The notes beneath the pieces were generated by a model. That model was given only the letters and a program-made list of their open reading frames with translations. It made no database searches and was not told the origin of the DNA. A stretch of 64,000 nucleotides of DNA from Symsagittifera roscoffensis. Taxonomy: Eukaryota > Xenacoelomorpha > Acoela > Convolutidae. Each line of letters starts with the position of its first letter. Positions within the stretch are counted from its first letter, which is position 1. The stretch spans positions 20,440,914-20,504,913 of the forward strand of contig NC_087068.1 in the NCBI RefSeq assembly GCF_963678635.1, written 5' to 3'. Both the position numbers and the translations under genes were made by a program. Below are positions 34,091 to 46,090 of the stretch, in pieces.

Positions 34091-34589
34091 GAGATAAAAC
34101 TAAATCACCCAAAAAAATAATTTTCCTTCAATTAAGAATATTTCGACTGTGTTCGACCTATGTTTTGTCTGTGCTCGATTTAGTTTTGAGACTTCTTGAC
34201 GAACGTTGGCTTTTTATTGACTGCAATGGACTTATGTTTTGACTGTGCTCGAACTAAAAGTCGACTGTTTTGCTCAAAATAGAGAATGTTTTAGGTTTTT
34301 TTCAATCAGCTAGTTAAGTTCCAATTTCTTATTTTCTTCCTGATCTTTGCTTAGGGGCGTGAAATTGGCTTGATTATTTTTGAGCGTGTTTTTCCGTGAG
34401 TTTACTAGTCAGGACACTCCAAAGCTTATACAACATAAATAGTTTAGTCGGAGGAAACCCCAGGGCAAAAATTAAAGACCTTTTTGATCGGTTTCAATTT
34501 TTTCACAAAGACCTAAAAATTTTTAGTTTATTTAAGTGGAGGACATACAGAAATTTGACTTTTCATAAATTTATCAGAAAAACATGTAA
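34091..34589. other. AT-rich DNA with TTCGACT-type words
   Basis: 34130-34290 is another tract with recurring tgttcgac and tgctcga words, as in the dispersed repeats. The rest shows no gene. Confidence 0.35.
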
Positions 34590-35065
34590 AATTTAATGCA
34601 AACGCCAAATGTTATCCCCCGTGTTGAGTGGGGGACACCGATTACCGACCGTACACAGTTTTTCACACAAAAAACTCGAAATTTCAATTTTTTAAAATTC
34701 GACAACTCCAGACGTCACTCCTCGTGATGATGCGGCCGCCGATTACCATCCGTAAGCAAGTTTTGCTAAAGTAAAATTTCTGAAGTCTCACTCTAATGAA
34801 ACTCGACCACACCAGAAGGTATACCCTGTGGTGATTAGGGATGCCGATCACCGACCGTAAACAAAATTTCACAAATAAGTTTCCTGAAACTTCACTCTAT
34901 TAAAATTCAACAACACCATATGAGACCCTTGTGGTGATGGGGACGCCGATTAATGACTGTTATCAATTTATCTCAAAAAATCTCGAAAGTTTTTTAAATT
35001 AAAATTTGACCCGACCAGATGCTACCCCCACGGTGATGGCGACGCCGATCACCGTGAACAAATTT
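34590..35065. repeat. ~103-bp tandem repeat (satellite-like), four to five units
   Basis: The block GCCGATNACCGACCGTAA recurs at about 34635, 34738, 34843, 34945 and 35044 (spacing 99-105 bp), each preceded by a tggtgatg-like word and a cgacNacNccaga block. The units are diverged. Confidence 0.8.
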
Positions 35066-35780
35066 TCAAACAAAGAATAAAAACTTTTTAAAATGACAAT
35101 TTTGTTTTCTGAAGCATCAGAAATGTTTTCTTGTAATAGATGGGGTGGGTTTTTCTCACAATAAAGAATTATTGAAAATTTAGTTTTTGAAATCAATGCC
35201 TCACAAAAATTGAGCATTCTCGAAAAAATTGTTTCATTCATTGAATATTTTTTGATAAAAACCTATTTTATTTGTTGTTCTCATGGGAAAACAGAAAAAA
35301 ATTCAGCTAAAATTGAATTAAATATTTTTTATTTTTAACAATTGAAGTTGAAATTGAAAAACTAATCAACAAAGATTTCGCTAAAACGTTTTCTAATTTA
35401 AGATCTATTCTATTTTCCACCCATTCCGTTAAATAACTTCCAGTTCATTCTCATTGCCATCAATCATCTAGAGTCTACTTCCAACCTTTCAACCATCATC
35501 TAAAAGTAAGTTCTGATCATTCAATTTTTCGTCGGTTCAAGTTTTCCTGTAAATTCCTTTACTTTGAAAAACTAATTTTCCTAGAGAAAATGACTCTACT
35601 GCCTTTCAATCTTCCACTTCCTAACTTTCGCATTGCTAATTCAGTCATTCTTTTCAAGCAAAAGCTTTAAAACATCTTCTTATCATGACTAGTCCCCTAC
35701 AGCTTATATCAGTATCCGAGGGAGGAGAACGACTATCTGTCAAACCTAAGCAAGCGAATCAATTGCAGTTATTCATCAAC
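35066..35780. other. Intergenic DNA, no gene recognised
   Basis: AT-rich, with short open frames only. Confidence 0.35.

Positions 35781-35826
<46 letters not shown>
35781..35826. repeat. GA microsatellite
   Basis: A (GA)n run of about 46 bp with one interruption. Confidence 0.95.
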
Positions 35827-35828
<2 letters not shown>

Positions 35829-36906
35829 TATCTCCAACTAGAGCAATTCCGTTCAATGATATAGGTCCCCGAATAAACTACTGTAATCAGTATTAGGAAT
35901 GAATTACAAGAAGTCATTTTTTGCTACACAACTACCTCCTGGATTAAATCGATTTCCTGCGGCAGAATCGAAACGATTGCACGCTAGTTGTACTATTAAC
36001 GAGAGCTATCCTTCATTACAAAAGACTGAGATAAACAAAACAGTCTCCCAGAAAAATTCTCTTCGCGTATAAATGCGAGTCAAAACCATGGTACGAAAAT
36101 CAAGAGATCTGTATTCGCGACTAGTCAGAGCGCAAATTTTACTGAAAAATTCCGGCAGAAATGTCTTCAAACTCTTTGCTAGGGGAGAAGAAGATCCAAC
36201 TCCAGCTCTAGATCAATCATTATCATACTCGGATGCTCGGATTCGTCAACACAGAGTACGGAGGCGACCAATCTAATGACTCAAGATATCAGTCAAGGTA
36301 CCCCTCCAACTGCAGTTGACGACAACGATGCACTAACTATTTCATCATTGGATTCTCTCCATCTCTAAAACGCAGTCAAGATTAGGGGGACGAGGAGGAG
36401 CTAGAGTACAGGGGTACAGGGTACAACCCAAAAAAGTTGTTCGTGGCAGACAAGAGTTTAGAAAAACTGCGTACAGACTTAACTTTAAAATGGTTATTGT
36501 ATGCTTTCAACAAAATTTGGAGGATAAATGAAGTTTTGTTTCTTTTTATTCTCTTAAATCTTCACTGTAGGGTCTGCAATAAAAATAACTTTTGGAAAAA
36601 TTTGACAAACACAAAAATTGAGCAAAGAAACGTATAAGAGTTATATCGTTTACAATCACAACATCTCTGTTAGAAAACAGTATTGAACCGAAACAAATAT
36701 AGTACGAGCACAAAGTCTTTTTTGGAAGTTTTGAGTCATTCATGGTAATTGTTTTTTTGGATCTTGCGGATTTTTTGAGGGTTTTAGATGTTTTCATTTT
36801 GAATCAACCAAAACAAAATTCCTTTTTGTTGGGTAGTAAAAACCAGTCAGTACCTGAAAATCGGTATAATGGCTTTTCAAAAAACAAAAAGAAGTTTTTT
36901 ATTTAG
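35827..36906. other. Intergenic DNA; possible weak coding trace at 36073-36363
   Basis: Base composition is more balanced at 36073-36363. One frame gives a short basic peptide from ATG 36073 and another an open Ser/Thr/Asp-rich stretch ending TAA near 36363, with TATAAAT just before the ATG (about 36067). Neither matches a family I know and frames disagree, so this may be a decayed exon or chance. Confidence 0.2.
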
Positions 36907-37990
36907 TTATGTATGTAATTTTGTAAATTTTTTTGTTGTCTTTGTAGAAGTGTTTCGAATCAATTTCAGATATCTATCTTTAATTGGAATTAAATATTGA
37001 ACCCGATTTCAATCTTGTTTATGATCTTGATTTTTTGCGAAAGGTTCACAGATGGTATAGTGAACTGATTTATGTGTGAGAAAATGTCCGTAAAATATAA
37101 GTGTGTTTGTTTTTATGTGTATAAAAGTTTGTGTGAACAATTGCAATGATGTATGTTTGTAACTTACTAAATTAGTGGCGTATTGGGGTAATCTTGTTTA
37201 TTTGTATGGACGTCTTTTTGCATGTTTTTGCGTAATTCATTTGCAAAACTATTCTTTGTTTCCTTTTATAAACTAATTAAAGAAATGATTTACAATTATA
37301 ACTTTAGAAACTAAATCTAGCTTTTTTTACTGGCTTGCAAACAAGATGCCAGCATACCCTAGATGTTATTTCAGTACCAAAAATCAAAACAGGCTTTCAC
37401 TGATGTATGTTTTCAGTTTTTTTTTGTAAGAAACCTAACTAAATACACAAGGGAGCAAGAACATATACAAACGTTATCCCATATTTATCTATAGTTTCAA
37501 TGCATTTTGTTGATTTTTGGTACTGAAATAATATCTGGTGTATGCTGGCATCTTGTTTGCAAGTCAGTAAAAAAAGCTACATTCAGTTTTTAAAATTATA
37601 ATTCTAGTTGTAAATCACTTCTTTAATTAGTTCATAAAAAAAACAAAGAATAGTTTCACATAGAAGTTAACCAAAAACATACAAAAAGACATGCATAAAA
37701 ACAAACAAGATTACCCAAACGAACCACTTTTTTTAGGTACAAACATACATCATTGCAATTGTTCACACGAACTTTTTTATACATAAAAAAACACACACAT
37801 ATTATCTGGACATTTTCTCACATATAAATTAGTTCACTATACTATCTGTGAACCTTTCGCAAAAATTCAAGATCATTAACAAGATTGAAATTGAGTTCCA
37901 ATTTTAATGCCAGTTAAAGATAGATATCTGAAATTGTTTCCAAAACACTTCTACAAAGACAACAAAACATTTACAAAATTACATACATAA
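36907..37990. mobile_element. Large imperfect palindrome / foldback element, ~484-bp arms
   Basis: 36907-37390 is the diverged reverse complement of 37507-37990 around a ~116-bp centre. Paired landmarks: ttatgtatgt at the left end with acatacataa at the right end; gaaaatgtccg with cggacattttc; atgccagcatac with gtatgctggcat. No coding sequence. Probably a non-autonomous DNA transposon with long inverted repeats. Confidence 0.8.
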
Positions 37991-38229
37991 TCGCTCAATT
38001 ATCAAACATTAGTCGGCTTACAATTTTTAAAATATGTTTGTTATCAAAATACATTTTAGTTTTTGTCGTTGATTAACCTAGTAGAATCAAGATAATTTCA
38101 CTAGACACTTTGAATGAACGTAACAAATTTTTAAACTTGAGCAAAACTTTTTTTAAACTTAATTTTTTTTAAATTTAAGCAAAAAGAAATAACGGAAAAT
38201 ATCATTAGACCCACAATACAGAGTGAAAA

Positions 38230-39530
38230 TACTTTTCTAATAATCAGTTGGTGTTGGGAAAATTCAAGTCTTCACGCAAAATGGTTGGGTTATTTTTGTA
38301 TTGCAGCAGGGCACTGCAAATCTGGCTGTAGTCGTCGATAGAATAACGATATAAGCTGTTTTTCTTTGGGTTGTAGAATATACAAATTGTGATAGGTGTC
38401 GACATCTGGACTTTTACTGCCACACAGCCCGAGAAAAGTTGGATATTGAGTCTGTTTGCGGGACTATGCTTGTTAATAGCTATCAGCACACCGCCATGGC
38501 GTGAAGCTCCATCGTTCATTGGCTCTATTTCACTGCGAAAGATGTTAAAATCGTTTAGAGACAGTTCTGCGTCATCGATGTTTTTGTTGAGCCAGCTTTC
38601 AGTGAGGCAAAATGCCCCGTAGGTACTCGAGCTGATTGCATTTGCTAGCTTTATCCTTATTCAAAGATCAATCAGAGTTTTAGTGTTAAGGAGCAGACAA
38701 TGATATTTAGATAGTCATTTCTTTTCAAGTGTTTGGTTGAACTTTTTTGTCATCCATGTCTAATTTTAAATTACGAATTTTTAGCTGAGGTGGTGTTACA
38801 CTGTTGTTCAGTTATTCGTGCCTCTTCTTTGGGCACAAGTTTTCTCGTATAGTTTTTCCAAAGGACAGCTCCGGCAGTACGTCAATACCATGTTTTTTCA
38901 TCCGATTGCTATTTTCTGCGCTTTTTGCAAGTGCCATTCTTAGGTCCCAGTCCTTGCTCAGTGTGATAATTGCAATTCTAGAATTTTTGCGTTCTTTGAC
39001 AATTTTTTCCAATCTCTGTACTTTGTCTAATTTCTTTTCAACTCTTATTTCGGTCAATACTAGTTTCAGTTTTTCGTTGGCGAGGAGTGCATTTTTTTGT
39101 TTTTGGTAGGTCTTTCGGGAGACCACATACACGAAAGCTTGATTTAAAATTGCGATGGTTTTCTTGTTTTTCCTTGGAGTCAATTTCATTGGCGAGGGCA
39201 TTTATCTTGGTTTCTATTCTTTTTTCGATTACCATGATGACCATATTTTCAACGCGGTTCTCATTTACTCCGAGTGCAGTATTGACTCTTTTTTCTATTA
39301 TTTTTTCGAGATTCTGCTCCAACTTATCAAGTTTGATGCACAGTTTATTGTCTTACTGGCCTTGATTCAGTATTTCTTCCTTCTTTTTATTCTCAACACA
39401 TTTGTCACAAACCAGGCATTACGCTCGCCAAGTTCCTTGATTCCATTGTTGGCAACATTTGATAATCCCGTGCAGTTGGGGTTCAGGTATATCTTACCGG
39501 AATACAATTTTTCTATTCAAACATTTTAAA
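38230..39530 (-). pseudogene. LINE ORF1 and endonuclease part, inverted
   Basis: About 39330-38810: charged, coiled-coil-like ORF1 sequence ending in a basic domain (IAIITLSKDWDLRMALAKS). About 38620-38240: apurinic-endonuclease-like stretch with HGGVLIAI, ICIFYNPKKNSLYRYS and NNPTILREDLNFPNTN, the last at the position of the GDFN block. Short stops and frame changes interrupt both. Confidence 0.6.
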
Positions 39531-39539
39531 CCAATGAAA

Positions 39540-41760
39540 AAAAAGGCAAATATTATCGATGAGAATCGGCTAGGAGAAAAAACAGCAAATAATATGCAAG
39601 ACAAAGCTAAGCTCTTTAATTATTATTTCCAATCCGTCCATTTGCAGCCAACTTCACTTGAAACAATTTTGCCACCTCGAAGAAAATTGTAGGATTGATC
39701 CTCGAAGAGACGGACATATCAAAGTCGCGAGATCCAGATGCTATTCCGCCAATCTTTTTCCAGAAACAATCGGAACTAATGAGCAATGCGCTGCATATGA
39801 TCTTCAAGGCCATCAAATGAAACAGCGATTCCAGATGAATGGAAAGTCGGAGCCGTGTCAATTTTCATAAAAAAAGATGAAAGTTATCTCGATGAAAACT
39901 ATAGACCTGTTCCTTTTTTGAATTTCTCGAGCAAGATCTTAGAACAATGTATATGAATGAACTCTCTCTATGCCCACTTCGAAAGCTTTGTAATTATTTC
40001 TCAACATGGCCTTTTCAAAAATAAATCTGTACTAACAAACTTAAAAAAATATCTTCAATATATTCATGAATCCTTTGACGACAACCCGAGCACTGACATA
40101 ATTGCTTTCTACACCGACTTTGCGAAAGCTTTTGACAAAGTTCCACACACTCAGTTAATCTTCAAATTGAGGAAATTATGTGTTGGTGGATGCTTTCTCG
40201 ACTTACTGATTAACTACCTGGAGAACAGGAAGCACTTTGTGCAGCTAGGGAATGTGCAATCAACCGGGCCCAATCTATCAAGTGGTGTACCCCAAGGCTC
40301 GGTCGTTGGCCCCATTCTTTTTTTTTCTTTCCTACCGGAGTCATTTTGGAATTCTTACTCGCTGTTATTCGTTGATGACCTAAAATTCATCACAAGAACT
40401 GATTCAAAACTTGAAATTTTCCTTGGTCTGAAAAGGCTTGAGAAATGGATAGGCTGCAACAATATGAAGTTTACGGACGACACGAACGGATTTCTTCAGT
40501 TCCGTGTAAAGAACACAAGTTTCGTTCTAAACAATGAAGTTCTAAAACCCGCCGCAGTCATGAAAGATCTTGGAATACACGTACGGTATGACCTCACCTG
40601 GAGCTGCCCCATAGATGAAAAGCTCAAAAAATCCATTCGAATACTACATTTTGTCAAGCGTAACACCTCAGAAAATACCATTCCTCAGGCAAAGCTTTGT
40701 CTCTATCAATCAATGGTTCTGCCCATAATCAGCTACGCATCGACATGTACACATCTCACTGAATTATCAGTACATAAGCTAGAAATATTCCAAAAATTCG
40801 TGCTGAAATGGGTGCTACATGACTATTCGACGAAGTACCAATCGCTGCTAAAAATAGTCAACATGCTCCCTCTTTGTCTATTTTTCCAAATTCTTGGTCT
40901 ATTAGAACTGCTATATAAAATATTTGCAACCGACTTCTAACTTTCGAATTCTTCCCTCAGTCTTCGATCATTAGTGGAGAAATTCGAACTCGCTAAATTA
41001 AGGGCAGAAAAAGCACGAACTGAGTTTTGCTTCAAAACATGCCAAATTGCCAACTATCTACCCCCATGTGTGGGATTCTACAAACCAGTCGGACATAAAA
41101 AATATCCTTAACACATTCTTTTGGAATGACTTCAAACAAAAACAATCACTACAGCTCCTGTACATGGCAGTAGGTATGTGACTGTCACTCTTGCACAAAC
41201 AACCTTAAACATTGAGCTTCATAGGAAGAGATTCCTTCAGCGAGGGTGGAAAATCATGATAAGATCAACAGCAACCACATGATGAGAACTCTAAGATCGA
41301 CAAAGGCAAGACAATATTCAGGGACGCAATCATCCAATCAGCAAGTATCACAGACGCTGCGGTCGATTAAATAGGCTGAAAACTGCCTTCCAGATGAAGC
41401 TAACAATGTAATCGAACATCGCGGCCGATCAAGACTAGCTGATCCCATCGACAAGTTTTCTGCCCTCATGAGGAAAAATTTAAATTGTAGCTTTGCGCGA
41501 GTTTGTGACTACCTGTAACCAGAGATTTAATGAGCAAACACTGGAGCGCTTTTCGAACATCTGATAGCATAGACTCACATCACACTTTACTAGTAAATTC
41601 CACGTCCCTAACGACATGCTCCTTAATTGCAAATGCTTTTAGCGGCCAGCTCAACCGAGTTACTAAAAACAAAAACTTAAGGAGAACAAGAATCATAAGT
41701 GCTACTCGTATTTCCTTACCAAAGCCGCCTTATTTATACACAAGGAGTTGATGAAATAGT
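39540..41760 (+). pseudogene. LINE reverse transcriptase part
   Basis: 39957-40940 is a 327-codon open frame with reverse-transcriptase blocks of a non-LTR element: AFYTDFAKAFDKVPH, SSGVPQGSVVGPILF and LLFVDDLKF (the F/YxDD catalytic block), then thumb-like sequence. Upstream 39540-39700 gives the typical linker (KAKLFNYYFQSV). From 40940 to ~41760 the C-terminal part continues in pieces. Not intact. Confidence 0.75.
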
Positions 41761-42229
41761 GAAAATGGTGGGTTTATGAGATTATAGTTTTAATGGTCCT
41801 GAAAGGAAACTCACCTGGAAACTTGTGCTAGATTTCTTGAAACATTTTGGTAAATTTAATAGCAGTTTCATGAGAATTAAACTTCAAAGAAAATGTCTCG
41901 ATAACGACAATATACCAGATTTTTTACGGAAGCCTGATTACTGTGTTTTTTCGGATCAAGCGGTGCACAGCTTTCAATTGAGACTCCTGGGATCTGAGTG
42001 AGGCCAGGCAAAAGCGAATAGGGCTAAGACATCGGGTAACCTAGCAAAAGCAAAGGAGATAGTGAGAAGGGGTATAGATGGGAAGTGGGGGCCTCCGGTA
42101 ATATTCTATCTGAATCTGGAAGCAAGGTTTAGTGTCAATAACCTGATAAAACGACACAAGAAGAAGCTTGAAAATTTCGGAGAGACAGGATAGACCATTA
42201 CAAAACTAGGATAAAAGGTCAGTCAGAAC

Positions 42230-43420
42230 CTTAGATGAAGCGAGTTTACCGCAGTGGGTGCGGGAAGTCTTAAATTTTGGACCAAAACATCGATTACGAG
42301 ACATGTTCAATGAAGTTTGCTTCCTTGCGAACATTGATAGTTTTTTGTCTGAACTGAAGTTAAATATTATACACGGAGAAAAATATTGTGAGATTGAAGC
42401 AGCTGCAAAGAGATATGCAAAGAATGTGAAACAGAACCCCTCTGACAAAGGTGTTGAAAAAGCAAGTAAATATTTGAATGACAACGATCTTCTGGCAGTG
42501 CCGTTTGATAAGGTTGTGGGTTTTTGTGTTATGAAAAAGGAGACTTATGAGAAGAACTTGAAAGATTTATTGCAGACAGGGCAATTTAGTGAGAGGAAGA
42601 ATCTGAGGGACAGCTTGATCAAAAAAATTGAAAAAAACATAAAAAAAGAGATACTCGCCATGAAAAAGAAGGACGAGATCAGCAAAACGCTGTATCTAAG
42701 GTTGAGATCAACAAGGGCGCAGCCCACTAGGCTGCATGGATTATCAAAAATACACGAAGCAATTACTCGCCTATTCGTCCCGTCCTTTCTTCACCTGGTA
42801 GCTCACTTGACCACCTAAATAGAACATTGGCAAAATACTTTGATAAAATTGAGGGGACAAACGTAGAAACGGACAATCAAATGGCCAGGGAGATCTTGGT
42901 GAGAATTGAATTGGATTCTGATGAAAGTTTAATCTCCCTTGATGTAAAGTGTTTCACACTAATGTCGCGCTCAAGGCAGTTGTTGAAATATCCTTGAGGA
43001 GATTATATGAGCAGATCACTCCGCCGGAAATATGTCACAAAACTATGAAAAAACTGCTAAATTTGGCAGTGAGTAAGGTACACTCTAAATGCAAAAAAAG
43101 TGGTAGAATGCGAAGCTTGTTTGAATTAGTACCACTTAGGGTGTGGTAACATATCGGAATCCGAATACGCTGACATCGCTGAAACAGTATGGTGTTGCAT
43201 GACTTGCAAAAAAAAGACAAAAAGCAGATTGGACTGAGACTGAGAAATGGTGTTATAATTTTTCTGACATATGTGGACGACATAGTTAAAACTGTCAAAT
43301 GTAATCCTGGGGTAGTCCTCGAGGCTGCCAATAAATTGCATCCAAACTTGCAGTTCATCATAGAATAACTTGATAGTAACAGTAATTTGTCTTTTTGTAT
43401 TTAAATGTAAATGTGGACTC
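42230..43420 (+). pseudogene. Penelope-like reverse transcriptase region
   Basis: 42258-42818 is the longest open part (186 codons), holding the pre-RT region and the LHGLSKIHE block. The TYVDDIVK active-site block is at about 43258-43285. Reading frames change several times. Confidence 0.75.
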
Positions 43421-43885
43421 AGGAAAAAAGGTCTCATGTGGGTGGTACCAAAAACCCACTGATATTCTAAATTTCAGAGGTTGCGCACCTTTGCAAAACA
43501 AAAGAAACGTTTTTGAAGAGACGGTCCATAGGGTTTTCAGAAGTACCTCAACATAGAAAAATTTTGACAGGGCATTGGAAAAAAATCTGAAAAAATGAAT
43601 TGAAAATCAATATCGGCGAAGTTGGTCGAACAGGGTAGTTTTGAAGTTCTTAACAAGATCTTTGAGGGAAAGAGCAATTTAGAGGTGACGGCATCTGAAC
43701 TGAGATATGATAGATGGATGAAAGGCTCACCCCCTTTTACAATGCAAAACCGAAGCAATCCGTCTCAACTGTGAGCTGCAAAGGTTCGGCAAAGATCCGG
43801 GTCAGAAATAATTTTTACAAAAAGTAAATTAAAATCTTGCTTGCCATCACTCGAAACTTCCTTTACTCGTGAGCTGAGATCCTAA

Positions 43886-44140
43886 GTGGTGTATAAGCTT
43901 ACATGTAATGGATGTAACTCCTTCTATATCGGCCAGACAGTCCGACATTTAGCCACGAGGGTCAATGAACACCGCAACTGGGACTCCCCAGCAGGGCAAC
44001 ACTTGTTAGAATGTAATAAGTAGGTAGACGGTACTGCTTAGCTAAAGTCAGAGATTATAGACCAAACAGCCAACACTCAGAAGCTGCTCCCACTAGAGGC
44101 TTTGCATATTTAGAGGGAGAGGCCGAGAGACACGCGATGA
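43886..44140 (+). pseudogene. GIY-YIG endonuclease of the Penelope-like element
   Basis: The reading VVYKLTCNGCNSFYIGQTVR followed by LATRVNEHRNWDSPAGQHLLECN matches the Penelope-type GIY-YIG domain: Cys pair, the YIG strand, conserved Arg and the His cluster. The C-terminal part is broken by stops. Confidence 0.8.
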
Positions 44141-44559
44141 ATTCAGGAGCCGGTAATTAACACTAAAGTCATAGTCCATGTATAACATGGCTAAAAATCA
44201 AAAAACTGACGTGTCAGAATCGAAAATTTTCCCAAATTTTAACAATATAACAATGAAAGAACAAAAAACTAAAAAATCTCAGAAGTTTACTTGAAAATGT
44301 TATTCATGATTGCGTATTTTTTTATGCAATTACAATTGTTTAAATTTGTTTGGCCAAAAATATCTAGAGAATTTTTAGACATGATTCTCATTTTTCAGAT
44401 CTTTGATCGTTTTGAAAAAGTGTTTAAAATTTTTTTAATCCTGATGATGCACAAAATAAGCCAAAACGTTTGAAATAACTTTTTAAAATCCTTATAGTTA
44501 AAAATTGATTTGAAACATTTCGTTAAACTATTAAACTACATCACGAAGGTCATTAAGCT

Positions 44560-46090
44560 TCGTTAATGTAGTTTGCAAGCCCAATCTTTTTAGAAAACAG
44601 CAGCTAACTTTCCTTCAGCAATCATTATGTACCTTACTTTGTTCAAAGTTAATCGCATTGTTTCTCTAATCAGAGCCGTTGTCTCACCCGCTGTTCAAAG
44701 ATTACTTAAAAATCAATTCATATCAATACAGCTTGCGCCCTACTTTCCGCCATCAGCGTGATCAAATCAACTTCTCATAGTTTTTTAGCTAAAAACAGAC
44801 TTCAAAACAACTGTTCTTGTCAATCTTGATTCAAACAGTTGGAGTCGAAAATTAACATCTGTTATTAGCCGACGACCATAATGTTGTACTCAGGGAGCTT
44901 AAAAACATTCTGAAATCGGAAAAAATTAACGGTCTGAGCTTGAACGCCGAGAAGTGCGAACTTTGTTTTTTGGGACCGACTACGAGTACACAGTATAAGT
45001 CAATTTTAACATAATTTCGAAAGAAACGCCCCCAAGTAAAAACAAAAACAAAATTACTAAAAAATTCGTTATGCAAGGTCACTTATGTGAAAATGGACGA
45101 AAAACAGTTTTTACAAGCAGTTCTCCCGGCAACCAAAGGTAGTTTGGGCGTTTCTTTCGCTCGTCTACTAGCTTTAGCCGCTTTCTTAACCTCAGCAGTA
45201 GGAGCCAAAAAATGCCTTCAGCGAAATCTTTGGTTTTGAGCATGTGGATGGAACTTATGATGATGCGCTTAAACGGTGAAGTGAACTTGGAAAAAAAATT
45301 GAAATGGCTCCGGAAAATGAAATCCAAAAATATTGGAGAGAGCCAATTTTTGACAGCGAAATTGCAGACTTGAATTTACGACTCGAACCAACGGACTTAA
45401 AAAGATCCAACGCGTTCCAAGATAGATTTGGCTCCCAATGAAAGAACGTCATCCTGTGCAAAAATTTAAGGTTAAAACTGTCGAACCAACAACTCAGAAT
45501 TGCAATAGGACTTCGATTAGGCTCAAAAATGCAAACAGCGTAATTGCGTGTGCGGAGAAGAGGTTACCGAAGATGGTTGGCATGGTATTTCTAAACTCAA
45601 AAGTACAGGGAGATTCTCTAAGCATTCAAACCTGAAAGCCCTGATAAAGCAGAGTTTATCTTCTTCTCACATTCCGTCTTTTTTAGAACCACGACACCTC
45701 TACAGGACCGATCAGAAGCGACCAGAGGTTTTGACGCTCGTTCCATGGGCTGTTGTTAAGCAGCTCTTGTGGGATGTAATGGTAGTAGACTCCTTAGTTC
45801 CGTGTAGGATTAATGCCGGGTCTGTTTATAACCCTGGTACGGCTGCCGCTGAAGCCGAAGCCGAAGAGCAAAAAAATGACAAGTATAAAGATCTAGTAGA
45901 TGATAGGTATATTTTTTAACCGCCGGCTTTTGAGATCCAGGGCGCGGCCAGCCCCAGCTGAGAAATTTTTTTGAGCAAGCTTTGTGAGAACCTAAGCATA
46001 AGCACTGAGGAACCCAGAGCAGGCAGTTTTTTTTAAAACAGAGAATCTCCCTGGCAATACAGATTACGAACGCCGCTTGCGTAATCGGAA
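44560..46090 (+). mobile_element. 3' part of another non-LTR retrotransposon
   Basis: From ~44855 the reading LADDHNVVLRELKNILKSEK then INGLSLNAEKCELCFLGPTT is the late RT region of a LINE. The C-terminal part, in pieces from 45100 to 46090, includes LPATKGSLGVSFARLLALAA, RIAIGLRLGSKMQT, a CGEE...GWHGISKLKSTGRFSKH zinc-binding-like block and KRPEVLTLVPW...LLWDVMVVD, a spacing that resembles a PD-(D/E)xK nuclease core. It ends in EEPRAGSF and QRISLAIQITNAACVIGT. I recognise the family type but not its exact clade. Confidence 0.65.

Larger units (their letters stand above)
38220..41760. mobile_element. CR1/L2-like LINE with inverted 5' half (twin-priming layout)
   Basis: The ORF1 and endonuclease parts of a LINE read on the - strand (39530 to 38220), while the linker and reverse transcriptase read on the + strand from ~39540 to ~41760. 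The linker begins with the sequence expected just after the endonuclease, so the inverted and direct parts together span one element once. This is the arrangement expected from 5' inversion by twin priming during insertion. Decayed by several stops. Target duplication not identified. Confidence 0.65.
41765..44190 (+). mobile_element. Penelope-like element, decayed
   Basis: An N-terminal conserved region (FGPKHRLRDMFNEVCFLANI), linker with LLAVPFDKVVGFCVMKK, the LHGLSKIHE block, IRPVLSSPGSSLDHL, SLDVKS and TYVDDIVK are all in the order seen in Penelope-like reverse transcriptases. A GIY-YIG endonuclease follows, so this belongs to the endonuclease-bearing branch. Part of the RT between SLDVKS and TYVDD is disrupted and several stops are present. 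These elements copy themselves by target-primed reverse transcription. Confidence 0.82.

Noticed and set aside
36073-36363. Host exon
   Set aside because: Composition is suggestive but two frames compete, no splice sites or domain are convincing; listed only as a weak trace.
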